Origin: Herbaspirillum hiltneri N3
GTDB lineage: Bacteria > Pseudomonadota > Gammaproteobacteria > Burkholderiales > Burkholderiaceae_D
DNA length: 64,000 bases
Reading direction: 5' to 3'
NCBI RefSeq assembly: GCF_001267925.1
Contig: NZ_CP011409.1
Span: 2,232,001 to 2,296,000, forward strand
How positions within the stretch are numbered: the first letter of the stretch is position 1; every line of letters starts with the position of its first letter. Positions 1-8,037 of the stretch are shown here, piece by piece. The translations under genes and the position numbers were made by a program. Under the pieces are notes generated by a model. That model was not told where the DNA came from. It searched no databases and was given only the letters and a program-made list of their open reading frames with translations.

Positions 1-643
<643 letters not shown>

Positions 644-713
644 TCGACCTTTGGTAAAATTACGTGTTGCAAAACGGTGCTCGGCTCGCGGCTTTGCCCT
701 GCATCCATCCCGA

Positions 714-732
714 CTGCAATCTACGTTTGCAG
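714..732. promoter_or_regulatory. Inverted repeat in the uvrB/aminotransferase divergent promoter region
   Basis: CTGCAA at 714-719 and TTGCAG at 727-732 form a perfect 6-bp inverted repeat with a 7-bp centre, 22 bp before the aminotransferase ATG. It could be an operator for either divergent gene. It does not fit the LexA consensus, because the spacing between CTG and CAG is too long. The regulator is unknown. Confidence 0.25.
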
Positions 733-753
733 CTAACTTTTTATGTTATCACG

Positions 754-1971
754 ATGAACGCATCTCTCTCAGCCTCCCTCTTCACCGCCATCGAAATGGC
801 GCCCCGCGACCCTATCCTCGGCATTACCGATGCATACAATGCCGACAAGAATCCAGGCAAAACCAACCTCGGCGTTGGCGTCTACTATGACGATAACGGC
901 AAGGTGCCGTTGCTGGAGTGCGTGAAAAAGGCGGAAGCTGAACTGGCCGCCAAACTGGCGCCGCGTACCTATTTGCCGATCGACGGTCTGGCAACGTACG
1001 ACAAGGCGGTCCAGGAATTGGTATTTGGTGCCGATAGCGCGGTTGTTCAAGAGAAGCGCGCGATCACCGTGCAAGCCCTGGGCGGCACCGGCGCACTGAA
1101 GCTCGGCGCCGACTTCATCAAACATTTCTCGCCGGCATCGACCCAGATCTGGATCAGCGACCCGAGCTGGGAAAACCATCGCGCGCTGTTCGAGATGGCC
1201 GGCTTCACCGTCAACAACTATCCCTACTACGACGCGGCCACCCGCGGCGTGAACTTCGCGGGCATGCTCGATGCGCTCAAGACTATGGCCTCCGGCTCGG
1301 TCGTGCTGCTGCACGCATGCTGCCACAACCCGACCGGCGCCGACCTGACTGCCGATCAATGGACCCAAGTCATTGAAGTAGTGACATCGCGCGGCCTGAT
1401 CCCGTTCCTCGACATGGCCTATCAAGGTTTCGGCGACGGCATCGAAGAAGACGGCAAGGTCGTGCGTCGCTTCGCTGAAGCAGGCGGTCCGTTGTTCGTG
1501 TCGAACTCGTTCTCGAAGTCGTTCTCGCTGTACGGCGAGCGCGTCGGCGCGCTGAGCATCGTCGCTTCGACCAACGAAGAAGCTGCACGCGTGCTGTCGC
1601 AACTCAAGCGAGTGGTGCGCACCAACTATTCCAACCCGCCGATCCACGGTGGCCAGGTTGTCGCCACTGCACTGGCTTCGCCGGAACTGCGTGCTCTGTG
1701 GGAAAGCGAACTGGCCGAGATGCGCGTGCGCATCCGCGAAATGCGTCAGCTGCTGGTCGCGAAGCTGAAGGAAAAAGCGCCTGCGCACGATTTCGACTTC
1801 GTCATCAAGCAACGCGGCATGTTCTCGTACTCGGGCCTGACCAAGGCGCAAGTCGAGCGTCTGCGCAATGAGTTCTCGATCTATGCCGTTGATACCGGCC
1901 GCATTTGCGTCGCCGCACTGAACAGCAAGAATATCGACGCCGTCGTTGACGCCATCGCCAAGGTGCTCTAA
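754..1971 (+). CDS. tyrB: Class I aromatic amino acid / aspartate aminotransferase
   Basis: PLP-dependent transamination of aspartate and/or aromatic amino acids with 2-oxoglutarate, in the cytosol. The 405-aa product has the usual length of the AspC/TyrB (subgroup I-alpha) family. Visible signatures are CHNPTG near residue 190 (substrate and PLP contacts), FLDMAYQGF with Asp220 and Tyr223, and SNSFSKSFSLYGERVG with the Schiff-base Lys255. The reading frame is open 30 codons further upstream, but MNASLSASLF at 754 matches family N termini. Whether it prefers aspartate or aromatic substrates cannot be decided from the sequence alone; tyrB is used in the broad betaproteobacterial sense. Confidence 0.9.
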   Translation: MNASLSASLFTAIEMAPRDPILGITDAYNADKNPGKTNLGVGVYYDDNGKVPLLECVKKAEAELAAKLAPRTYLPIDGLATYDKAVQELVFGADSAVVQEKRAITVQALGGTGALKLGADFIKHFSPASTQIWISDPSWENHRALFEMAGFTVNNYPYYDAATRGVNFAGMLDALKTMASGSVVLLHACCHNPTGADLTADQWTQVIEVVTSRGLIPFLDMAYQGFGDGIEEDGKVVRRFAEAGGPLFVSNSFSKSFSLYGERVGALSIVASTNEEAARVLSQLKRVVRTNYSNPPIHGGQVVATALASPELRALWESELAEMRVRIREMRQLLVAKLKEKAPAHDFDFVIKQRGMFSYSGLTKAQVERLRNEFSIYAVDTGRICVAALNSKNIDAVVDAIAKVL

Positions 1972-2016
1972 AGAGAAAAGCGTTCCACCCTGAAACGGGC
2001 GGGACGCAAAAAGGTT

Positions 2017-2045
2017 TTGACAGGAAGTGAAAATCAAGTCATAAT
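2017..2045 (+). promoter_or_regulatory. Sigma-70 promoter of the first tRNA-Asn
   Basis: TTGACA at 2017-2022, a 17-bp spacer, and CATAAT at 2040-2045, with the tRNA starting 15 bp after the -10 box. This near-consensus promoter drives the first tRNA-Asn. The second copy keeps a CATAAT at 2359-2364 but has no obvious -35 box. Confidence 0.7.
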
Positions 2046-2060
2046 CTTTTTCTCAGCTGT

Positions 2061-2136
2061 TCCCTGATAGCTCAGTCGGTAGAGCGACGGACTGTTAATC
2101 CGCAGGTCCCTGGTTCGAGTCCAGGTCGGGGAGCCA
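2061..2136 (+). tRNA. tRNA-Asn (GTT), copy 1
   Basis: A 76-nt cloverleaf with an encoded CCA end. The acceptor stem pairs TCCCTGA with the bases before GCCA, the D arm is TAGCTCAGTCGGTAGAGC, the anticodon loop ACTGTTAAT carries GTT at 2094-2096, and the T arm contains GGTTCGAGTCC. The same 76 bases recur at 2380-2455. Confidence 0.97.
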
Positions 2137-2150
2137 AAAAAATCGAAGAA

Positions 2151-2175
2151 GCCTCGCATTCGTGCGGGGCTTTTT
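2151..2175 (+). terminator. Rho-independent terminator of tRNA-Asn copy 1
   Basis: GCCTCGCA pairs with TGCGGGGC (one wobble) around a TTCG tetraloop and is followed by TTTTT. It sits 14 bp after the tRNA. Confidence 0.85.
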
Positions 2176-2379
2176 CTATTCCGGAGTTTGTTTCTGCATG
2201 GCGCCGCATGCCTGGTGGCGAGCAAGCGCGAGATGTTTCAGAATCGTTTTTCGTGGTCGCGCGTTGTCCGCAATGCGCGATGAAGAAGAGGGCGGTGCGT
2301 AGCGAATTATTTAGCAATTTTCTGGCGTGGAAATATAGCCGCGAAGGAAAATTTAGTTCATAATCGCGCCCTCAGCTGT

Positions 2380-2455
2380 TCCCTGATAGCTCAGTCGGTA
2401 GAGCGACGGACTGTTAATCCGCAGGTCCCTGGTTCGAGTCCAGGTCGGGGAGCCA
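2380..2455 (+). tRNA. tRNA-Asn (GTT), copy 2
   Basis: Identical over 76 nt to the copy at 2061-2136, again with encoded CCA. The similarity extends into the short 5' flank (CTCAGCTGT) and through the 3' terminator, so the duplicated unit is roughly 120 bp. The 243 bp between the copies contain no recognisable gene. Confidence 0.97.
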
Positions 2456-2467
2456 AAAAATTCGAAA

Positions 2468-2492
2468 GCCTCGCATCCGTGCGGGGCTTTTT
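2468..2492 (+). terminator. Rho-independent terminator of tRNA-Asn copy 2
   Basis: GCCTCGCA/TGCGGGGC hairpin with a TCCG loop and TTTTT, almost identical to the terminator after copy 1. Confidence 0.85.
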
Positions 2493-2570
2493 CGTTGGCC
2501 GGCGCCAAACGCTCGCCTGCAGCCGGGGAATTTTGCAGGTATGCTGGCGCACTTCGACGGGAGATTGCAC

Positions 2571-3050
2571 ATGATAGAAATCGAGGCAACCATCTTGTGG
2601 GCGCGCGGCAGTGAAGAGGCGTTCGCCGACAACCGCTACAGCCGCGTGCATCGCTGGCGTTTCGACGGCGGGGTGGAAGTGCCGGCGTCGTCATCGCCGC
2701 ATATCGTTCCTTTGCCGTATTCCTCGCCGGACAATGTCGATCCGGAAGAGGCTTACCTGGCGTCGCTGTCGAGTTGCCATATGCTGACGTTCCTGGCCAT
2801 CGCGGCAAAGCGTGGTTTCGTGGTCGATCGCTATGTCGACCGCGCCGGCGCCGTGATGGAAAAGAACGCCAGGGGCAAGCTGGTGGTCAGCAAGGCGACC
2901 TTGCAACCGGTCGTCGTGTATCGCGGCCGTGTGCCGACGTCGGATGAGGACGAGGTCCTGCACCATGCGGCCCATGAAGAATGTTTCCTGGCCAATTCGG
3001 TGCTGACCGAGATTACGGTCGTGCCGACATCGACGGCTGCGGACGCTTGA
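2571..3050 (+). CDS. OsmC/Ohr-family protein
   Basis: 159-aa protein of the OsmC/Ohr fold, a cytosolic family that reduces organic or inorganic peroxides with paired cysteines. The first cysteine, Cys69, lies in LASLSSCHMLTFL at the start of the central helix, and the second, Cys138, in HEECFLANS; both are placed as in OsmC-like peroxidases. GGGAG precedes the ATG at 2571, which is preferred over the in-frame ATG 30 bases upstream. An Rrf2-type regulator with cysteines follows, which fits a redox setting, but a shared function is inference. It is closer to the general OsmC/YhfA group than to true Ohr. Confidence 0.85.
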   Translation: MIEIEATILWARGSEEAFADNRYSRVHRWRFDGGVEVPASSSPHIVPLPYSSPDNVDPEEAYLASLSSCHMLTFLAIAAKRGFVVDRYVDRAGAVMEKNARGKLVVSKATLQPVVVYRGRVPTSDEDEVLHHAAHEECFLANSVLTEITVVPTSTAADA

Positions 3051-3122
3051 TCAGGCTCGTTTCGGGCTTGTTGTTTTAACAGGTGCATAAGCATATTCGG
3101 ACAAGTTGCTTGACTTCGCTAT

Positions 3123-3143
3123 CTGTATCGAATATAAATACAG
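3123..3143 (+). promoter_or_regulatory. Candidate autoregulatory operator of the Rrf2 gene
   Basis: CTGTAT at 3123-3128 and ATACAG at 3138-3143 form an inverted repeat ending 1 bp before the ATG of the Rrf2 gene. Rrf2 proteins commonly bind AT-rich inverted repeats in their own promoters. A bound dimer here would block translation initiation or transcription of its own gene. The assignment rests on position and symmetry only. Confidence 0.4.
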
Positions 3144-3144
3144 T

Positions 3145-3567
3145 ATGAAGTCGAGTCGATTTGCCGTGGCGGCACACATATTGGTCAGCGTCGAGCACGC
3201 GACCCGGGGAGGGGAAGCTTTTTTGTCCTCCGCCGCCATCGCGGCCAGCGTCAACACCAATCCGGTGTTTGTTCGCGAACTGCTGCGCAAGTTGTCGAAG
3301 GCGCATCTGGTCGTGACCAAGGAAGGCAAGGGCGGCGGCGCGCAACTGGCGCGCGCGGCTTCGCAAATCAGCCTGGCTGAAATTTACCAGGCGGTGGAAG
3401 AAGAGCCGGTGCTCAAGCACAATACGCGGCCCAAGGATCCATGTTGCCGCGTCAGTTGCGGCATGGATATGGCGCTGGAACCGGTGATTTCCGAAGTCGA
3501 GGGCGCGATGCTGAAAGTGCTGAAGGGCAGGAAACTATCCGAACTGGTCACCACGATCTGCGGCTAG
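3145..3567 (+). CDS. Rrf2-family transcriptional regulator
   Basis: 140-aa winged-helix DNA-binding protein. MKSSRFAVAAHILVSVEHA is the typical Rrf2 N-terminal helix; the HTH region covers about residues 26-60 (SSAAIAASVNTNPVFVRELL) and the wing is GKGGGAQLAR. Three cysteines, Cys100, Cys101 and Cys105, sit where iron-sulphur Rrf2 members (IscR, NsrR) hold their cluster ligands, but the spacing CC-N3-C is unlike those families. It may sense redox by thiol chemistry or not bind a cluster; this is inference. The target may be the MFS exporter downstream. The start at 3145 follows the inverted-repeat operator. Confidence 0.85.
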   Translation: MKSSRFAVAAHILVSVEHATRGGEAFLSSAAIAASVNTNPVFVRELLRKLSKAHLVVTKEGKGGGAQLARAASQISLAEIYQAVEEEPVLKHNTRPKDPCCRVSCGMDMALEPVISEVEGAMLKVLKGRKLSELVTTICG

Positions 3568-3892
3568 CAAGCGGGCCGGATCAACAATGAAATTCACGAC
3601 AAGGCCGATGATCTGATTTTGGATTACCAGGCCTTGCGCATAAGGCGAAAAGCCGCATTCAGGGATGCTCGAAAAAGGAGGATCGGTCAACGGTCCTCAT
3701 TTTTATTTCATAACTGTCATTAAAAATAAGACAGTTTTGGCGGCGGGCATCTGCAAGACGGGCGACGAAACAGGCAGGACATTGCATTTCACTGCAGCCG
3801 GCATCACCGGTTGGCGGCGGCTGCATGCATTCACACACAATCGATCCAAGGCGCTGGGGCGGCGCAGGGTCAAACAGATTCAGGAGTTTTTA
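3568..3892 (+). other. Intergenic region between the Rrf2 gene and the MFS exporter
   Basis: 325 bp with no convincing gene. The exporter frame is open from 3665, but the translation of 3665-3892 looks non-coding and lacks an RBS. The region holds a terminator-like hairpin (3678-3704) and the exporter's RBS CAGGAG just before 3893. Confidence 0.5.
3678..3704 (+). terminator. Terminator-like hairpin after the Rrf2 gene
   Basis: GAGGATCG (3678-3685) pairs with CGGTCCTC (3691-3698), one G-U wobble, with loop GTCAA and then ATTTTTATTT. It probably ends Rrf2 transcription or acts as an attenuator before the exporter. Confidence 0.5.
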
Positions 3893-5140
3893 ATGGAAAA
3901 GAATATCGCGGTGAATAACGCGCCGGTCGAGGTCTCGCACGACCCGCTCAGCGCGGCGGAAAACGCGGCCTCGCCTTTGCGTTCGTGGTTGTCGGTAGTT
4001 GCAGTGGCGACCGGCGCGTTTGCTTTCGTCACGACCGAGTTCTTGCCGGTCGGCCTGTTGCCGCAGATCGCGCATGACCTCGGCGTATCGCCGGGAACCG
4101 CCGGCCTGATGGTGACGACGCCGGGTGTGGTCGCGGCCATTTCGGCGCCGGGTCTGATGCTTGGGGCGGGGCGCATCAACCGCCGCTTCATCTTGCTGAT
4201 GCTATCGGTACTGTTGCTGGCATCGAACCTGGTGTCGGCCTTTGCGCCGTCGTTCGGCGTCATGCTGCTCGGCCGTGCGCTATTGGGAGCGGCTCTGGGC
4301 GGCTTCTGGACGCTGGCGCTGGCGACTGCCGGTCGTCTGGTGCGGCAGGAACATGCGGCCAAGGCAACGGCGATGATCCTTAGCGGAGTGACGTTCGCGA
4401 CCGTTATCGGCGTGCCGCTCGGCACCTTCATTAGCGGCCTGTCGTCGTGGCGCGCATCGTTCATCGCGACCGGCATTCTGGCTGCGCTGGCATTGGCGGC
4501 GCAAACTTTGCTGTTGCCGTCGCTGCCGTCGAAGGCGGCGATCCGCTTCCGCGATCTGACTACGCTGGTGAGCCGCCGCAATCCGCGCAAGAGTTTGCTG
4601 ATGGTGGCGCTGGTGTTCGGTGCGCATTTTTCGTCGTACACCTATATCGCGCCTTTCCTGGGGCAGAACGGCTTCAGCCTGACGCTGATCACGTCGGTGC
4701 TGCTGGCGTTCGGCTTCGTCGGCTTCGTGTCCAACCTGGTGATTTCCGCCTTCGTCACGCGTCATCTGCAGGCCTCGTTGTTCGGCGTGGTGGCGTTGCT
4801 GATGGTGGCCTTGTTCGCCATGCCGCTGGTGCACGCGTCGCAACTCGGCGTGACCGCGATGGTAATCGCCTGGGGCGTCGCCTTCGGTGCGATTCCCCTG
4901 TGCCTGAGCATCTGGCTGCAGCTGTCGTCGCCGGATTTGCCGGAAGCCGGTTCGGCGCTGTTCGTCAGCATCGTGCAGGTCGCCATCGCCGTCGGTTCTT
5001 TCGTCGGCGGGGTGGTGGTCGATGCGATGGGTATTCCATCGACGCTGTGGCTGGGTAGCGCGCTGGGCCTGCTGGGTCTGCTTGCGATTGCCAGCTTCGG
5101 CATGGGCAACAAGAAGCTCGACGAAATACTGAGCAAGTAA
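3893..5140 (+). CDS. MFS exporter, DHA1 family (NepI/purine-efflux-like)
   Basis: 415-aa inner-membrane proton-coupled efflux protein with about 12 hydrophobic segments. The N-terminal half reads VEFLPV-type motifs (TTEFLPVGLLPQIAHDLGVS) and GRALLGAALGGFWTLALATAGRLV, a signature shared with the NepI/AraJ exporters. Substrate is uncertain: purine ribonucleoside, sugar or drug export are all possible. The start at 3893 is supported by CAGGAG upstream. It lies downstream of, and in the same direction as, a cysteine-bearing Rrf2 regulator, so regulation by that protein is plausible. A strong terminator follows. Confidence 0.85.
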   Translation: MEKNIAVNNAPVEVSHDPLSAAENAASPLRSWLSVVAVATGAFAFVTTEFLPVGLLPQIAHDLGVSPGTAGLMVTTPGVVAAISAPGLMLGAGRINRRFILLMLSVLLLASNLVSAFAPSFGVMLLGRALLGAALGGFWTLALATAGRLVRQEHAAKATAMILSGVTFATVIGVPLGTFISGLSSWRASFIATGILAALALAAQTLLLPSLPSKAAIRFRDLTTLVSRRNPRKSLLMVALVFGAHFSSYTYIAPFLGQNGFSLTLITSVLLAFGFVGFVSNLVISAFVTRHLQASLFGVVALLMVALFAMPLVHASQLGVTAMVIAWGVAFGAIPLCLSIWLQLSSPDLPEAGSALFVSIVQVAIAVGSFVGGVVVDAMGIPSTLWLGSALGLLGLLAIASFGMGNKKLDEILSK

Positions 5141-5150
5141 TCGAAAGAAA

Positions 5151-5180
5151 GCCCGTGAGCTGAAACTCGCGGGCTTTTTT
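5151..5180 (+). terminator. Rho-independent terminator of the MFS gene
   Basis: GCCCGTGAG pairs with CTCGCGGGC (one wobble), loop CTGAAA region, then TTTTTT. It starts 10 bp after the stop codon. Confidence 0.85.
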
Positions 5181-5293
5181 CATTGGTGAAGTCGTGATGC
5201 CGAATGCGGAACCAGTCGTACCGGCGTCTCTCCTATCATCACGCGAGGCGCGATCATGTTGATCGTGTTGTCGTCTCAACAAGGAGTTATCCC

Positions 5294-5677
5294 ATGAGCG
5301 CAAAACCAGTCAAGGTCCCCGGACCGGATCATCCCATCACCATCACGCCGACTGCGGCCCGCGTGGTCGTCTCGCTGGCCGGCCGCACCATTGCCGATAC
5401 ACGTGCGGCACTCGCCTTGAAGGAGGCGAGTTATCCGCCGGTGTACTACATTCCCCGTGCAGACGTCGACCAGAGCCTGCTGGAGCGTACCGATCATCAG
5501 ACCTATTGTCCTTACAAAGGCGAGTGCTCGTACTACAGCATCCCGATCGGCGGCGAACGCTCGGTCAACGCGGTCTGGAGTTACGAGGATCCGTATGCTG
5601 CCGTGGCGGCGATCAAGGATTACGTCGCCTTCTATCCGGATCGCGTGGATGCGCTTGAGGTACGTGATATCGCCTGA
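5294..5677 (+). CDS. DUF427 domain protein
   Basis: 127-aa soluble protein of the DUF427 family, whose function is not established. Family marks are GRTIADTRAALALKEASYPPVYYIPRADV in the first half, the YCPYKGECSYY box near residue 75, and the C-terminal region AVWSYEDPYAAVAAIKDYVAFYP. An AAGGAG RBS lies 8 bp before the ATG at 5294. No transmembrane segment is visible. Its neighbours give no functional clue. It is separated from the next gene by a candidate FliA promoter. Confidence 0.85.
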   Translation: MSAKPVKVPGPDHPITITPTAARVVVSLAGRTIADTRAALALKEASYPPVYYIPRADVDQSLLERTDHQTYCPYKGECSYYSIPIGGERSVNAVWSYEDPYAAVAAIKDYVAFYPDRVDALEVRDIA

Positions 5678-5692
5678 TAGCGGGGCGTGTAT

Positions 5693-5719
5693 TAAAGATG
5701 TTGCGACGGCGGCCGTTAC
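5693..5719 (+). promoter_or_regulatory. Candidate FliA (sigma-28) promoter before the unknown 136-aa gene
   Basis: TAAAGATG at 5693-5700, exactly 11 bp, then GCCGTTAC at 5712-5719. Against the consensus TAAAGTTT-N11-GCCGATAA each box matches 6 of 8 bases, with the correct spacing and 32 bp to the start codon. The same -10 variant (GCCGTT) occurs before flgK in this window, which supports the call. Confidence 0.5.
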
Positions 5720-5751
5720 CTGAGGATCACAATAATCAGCGGGAGCACGTC

Positions 5752-6162
5752 ATGTTGATCGGCGCAAACGGCAATCTGCCGCAATCCGCGTATGCGAGCG
5801 ATGCGGTCGGGACCAGGACAGAAAACGCTGCGCCTGTGGTTGCAAGTACGGCAACTGCAGCCGCTGCGCCATCCGTACAGATCGACAAGATCACGCTTTC
5901 GGCTGCTGCGGTGAGGCTGATCGAAGAAAATAGCCGGCTCGCCCAAGCCGCGGCGGGCAGCAGCGAAATCCCTGCGCCGGCAAGTCCTGACAGCAGGAAG
6001 GCAAAGAAGCGCCAGCCGAGTGCTTCGCCGATGCTGGATGTCGATGCCTTCCGCCTGATCCGCGAGAAGTTGCGCGCGCAGAATCTGCAACTGAAGGATC
6101 CGGGCCTGCAGGACAAGAAAAACAAGGATGACAAGGATCAGACCACGGCGGTCTCGCTATAA
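5752..6162 (+). CDS. Unknown 136-aa protein, possible flagellar-regulon member
   Basis: I do not recognise a family. The product has a low-complexity Ala/Thr/Ser-rich N terminus, a short motif [21 protein letters not shown] near residues 45-65 that is predicted helical, a basic linker ([10 protein letters not shown]) and a charged C terminus rich in Lys and Asp. It has no signal peptide or membrane segment, and such composition suggests a partly disordered protein. GGGAG lies upstream of the ATG at 5752. A candidate sigma-28 promoter (5693-5719) points to co-expression with late flagellar genes. A role as an export substrate, adaptor or anti-sigma-like factor would be pure inference. Confidence 0.65.
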   Translation: MLIGANGNLPQSAYASDAVGTRTENAAPVVASTATAAAAPSVQIDKITLSAAAVRLIEENSRLAQAAAGSSEIPAPASPDSRKAKKRQPSASPMLDVDAFRLIREKLRAQNLQLKDPGLQDKKNKDDKDQTTAVSL

Positions 6163-6183
6163 TCATCGCGATCAATGTTGGCA

Positions 6184-6213
6184 GAGACAAAACAAATCCC
6201 ACTCTGCTATAAT
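6184..6213 (+). promoter_or_regulatory. Promoter of tRNA-Pro
   Basis: A perfect TATAAT at 6208-6213 lies 11 bp before the tRNA; GAGACA at 6184-6189, 18 bp upstream, is a plausible -35 box. Confidence 0.55.
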
Positions 6214-6224
6214 TGTCGGCTCGT

Positions 6225-6301
6225 CGGGGCGTAGCGCAGCCTGGTAGCGTACTTGCATGGGGTGCAAGGGGTCGAGTGTTCGAATCACTCCGTCCCGACC
6301 A
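6225..6301 (+). tRNA. tRNA-Pro (GGG)
   Basis: 77-nt cloverleaf. The acceptor stem CGGGGCG pairs with CGTCCCG (one wobble), discriminator A, encoded CCA. The anticodon stem CTTGC/GCAAG encloses the loop ATGGGGT with GGG at 6259-6261. The D arm GTAGCGCAGCCTGGTAGCG and the T arm match bacterial tRNA-Pro(GGG). Confidence 0.96.
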
Positions 6302-6335
6302 ATAGAATCAAACCTCGCGGAGCAATCCGTAAGGA

Positions 6336-6376
6336 AAAACAGCACTGAATCGGCATCGCCGGTTCAGTGCTGTTTT
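6336..6376. terminator. Strong bidirectional terminator after tRNA-Pro
   Basis: AAAACAGCACTGAATCGGC (6336-6354) pairs with GCCGGTTCAGTGCTGTTTT (6358-6376) around ATC, with a single wobble. The run of A on one side and T on the other lets it end both the tRNA and the convergent minus-strand gene at 6456. Confidence 0.85.
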
Positions 6377-6455
6377 GCTTTCCACCCTCGGAAATCAAAA
6401 ATCGAAAATCAGAAAAGCATCTGCAGCCTTGCAGTCAGCCAAGGGAGCATTGACT

Positions 6456-7214
6456 TTAGAACGCGTACTGCACCCGCATCGTAAAGCTCTTGGCCGGACG
6501 GCCGCCGTTCTTGCCGATGAGGTAGGCCGTTTCATACAGGACCTTGTGCGCGTTGGGCAGGTACCAGGTGCCGAACAGCGCGGGGCCGATACGATGCGAC
6601 TGGTCGGCTTTGCTGTTCCAATTGTCCCAGCGGCCGAGTTCGCCGAAGCCTTGCAGGCCGAAGTTGAGCAGCGGTTTCCAGTGTTGACGGACCTGCCATT
6701 GATATGCCAGTTGGGTGGCGTTGCTCTGGCTGGTGCGGTAATCGCGTTGCAGGAATAGGTTGGCGTTGAATTGGGTGCGCCAAATTTCCGTCTGGAAAAC
6801 CGGCCCCCATTCCAGGCCGTAGCCGTCACCCCGTGCGTATTGCTCGACGTTGGTGTGAATGGCCAGGTCGAACCAGTATTGGCCCTGCGTCAGCAAGAAA
6901 TCGTTTTGCCAGTTGAGGCTGCCGAAGCGTGTTCCTTGCGCGGCGGTCTGCGTGTAGACGCCATAGACTTCGGTGTACCACTGCGAAGTGACGCCGTAAC
7001 CGATGCCGATTTCGGGCGAGCCGAACGGCGCGCTGTCGTGCTTCTTGGCGTTCCAGTATTTGTAGTCGACGGAGAGCTGGTTTTCGGCACTGTAGACGGA
7101 CACGAGGTAGTAGCCGGTGGCGGCATGCGCGCTGCCGCAGACGATTGTGCCGGCGGCAAAGATCAGTGCGGCGACGCAAAACCGTGTCGCGCCAATCGGC
7201 TTTTTTACCTGCAT
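6456..7214 (-). CDS. Putative outer-membrane beta-barrel protein
   Basis: 252-aa exported protein. MQVKKPIGATRF starts a classical signal peptide whose hydrophobic core (CVAALIFAAGTIV) ends at a likely AHA cleavage site near residue 31. The mature part alternates aromatic and polar residues (WYTEVYGVYTQT, YWFDLAIHTNVEQ) and ends in VQYAF, a terminal Phe as found in outer-membrane barrels. No specific porin family is recognised; function unknown. GGGAAGGGGA lies upstream of 7214, which is preferred over an upstream in-frame ATG because the signal peptide then begins at residue 1. Confidence 0.7.
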   Translation of the reverse strand: MQVKKPIGATRFCVAALIFAAGTIVCGSAHAATGYYLVSVYSAENQLSVDYKYWNAKKHDSAPFGSPEIGIGYGVTSQWYTEVYGVYTQTAAQGTRFGSLNWQNDFLLTQGQYWFDLAIHTNVEQYARGDGYGLEWGPVFQTEIWRTQFNANLFLQRDYRTSQSNATQLAYQWQVRQHWKPLLNFGLQGFGELGRWDNWNSKADQSHRIGPALFGTWYLPNAHKVLYETAYLIGKNGGRPAKSFTMRVQYAF

Positions 7215-7420
7215 CGGTGTTTTCCCCTTCCCGTTTTCGCCCCGGCATTGCGGTCGCAAGATTATCTGTTTCCCCGTATATGCCTTATCGCGTCCAGGCG
7301 CATATCGTCGGGTGAGTATAGCGCGCCCGCGCATTTGCCTGCTTCGGTGGCGGCATATCTTTTCCGCTTCGGAGTGCTGCGCTTTTCATGCTAGGATTCT
7401 GCGACTTTATGGAGATCCAC

Positions 7421-7660
7421 ATGGAAACACCTGATACATGGAAATTGCGCGCCGATGAACTGAGGCTGCAGATTGAGGCACTGCTGGAAGCGCAGCTTTG
7501 CGAGTACGAGTTATTGAATGAGAAGCTGGAAGAGTGGAAGAAGAATCCGGGCGCCGAATGGTTGACGATGGCCGACTATGAGCCCTGGCAGGCTGCGCTC
7601 AAATCGCTTGAGCTGGCGCAGCGCGCGCTGGATGAGCACATCAGCGTTCGTCCCAAGTAA
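7421..7660 (+). CDS. Small helical protein of unknown function (79 aa)
   Basis: METPDTWKLRADELRLQIEALLEAQLCEYELL begins an acidic, Leu-rich, helical product that probably forms a coiled coil; Trp residues recur in its middle (EEWKKNPGAEWLTMADYEPW). No family is recognised. GGAG six bases before the ATG at 7421 supports this start over ATGs at 7388 and 7409. It is monocistronic as far as can be seen: a GC-rich hairpin follows at 7676-7706. Confidence 0.6.
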   Translation: METPDTWKLRADELRLQIEALLEAQLCEYELLNEKLEEWKKNPGAEWLTMADYEPWQAALKSLELAQRALDEHISVRPK

Positions 7661-8037
7661 CATCCATGCCTCATCCCGCCGCCCCGGCATGACCGGCGGG
7701 CGGCGGCGACCTTTCCCTATCTCCCCCGAACGACACTCTGCTGTGCCTACCTGCGGGTACGGCCGGGGCAGTATACATTTCCTATGCATTCCTTTGAACG
7801 CTGTTCCTTGAGAATGCTCACCAAACGGTTCCGTATAAGTTACGCGTAAGTTATCCCTTGTAAGCTGGGTCAAAAATAGGGGAAGGCTGCGCGCCGATTT
7901 GCTCGAATCAGAACAATGGATAGCGGACGGCGCGGCGTATTCAGATTTTCTTCCTGATAAAAGTTGTTCGGATGACATCCGTGCATGCCAATGAGACCAA
8001 GACCAGGCATGACGGCAACTCGTAAGGAGACTGCTGT
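7661..8037 (+). other. Intergenic region upstream of the chemoreceptor gene
   Basis: 377 bp without a convincing gene. It holds a GC-rich hairpin (CCGCCGCCCCGG at 7676-7687 with CCGGCGGGCGGCGG at 7693-7706) that may end the small upstream gene, a candidate sigma-28 promoter (7874-7900), and the AAGGAG RBS of the mcp gene. Confidence 0.5.
7874..7900 (+). promoter_or_regulatory. Weak candidate FliA promoter of the mcp gene
   Basis: GCCGATTT at 7893-7900 matches 6 of 8 bases of the sigma-28 -10 box; AAAA at 7874-7877 lies exactly at the TAAA-N15 position. The rest of the -35 box is poor. Chemoreceptor genes are typical sigma-28 targets, which raises the likelihood. Confidence 0.35.

Noticed and set aside
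714..732. Possible LexA box in front of uvrB
   Set aside because: The inverted repeat CTGCAA-N7-TTGCAG has CTG and CAG too far apart for CTG-N10-CAG; kept only as an unassigned inverted repeat.
3665..3892. 76-codon N-terminal extension of the MFS exporter
   Set aside because: No RBS and not transporter-like; it runs through a terminator-like hairpin. ATG at 3893 has CAGGAG and gives a normal family start.
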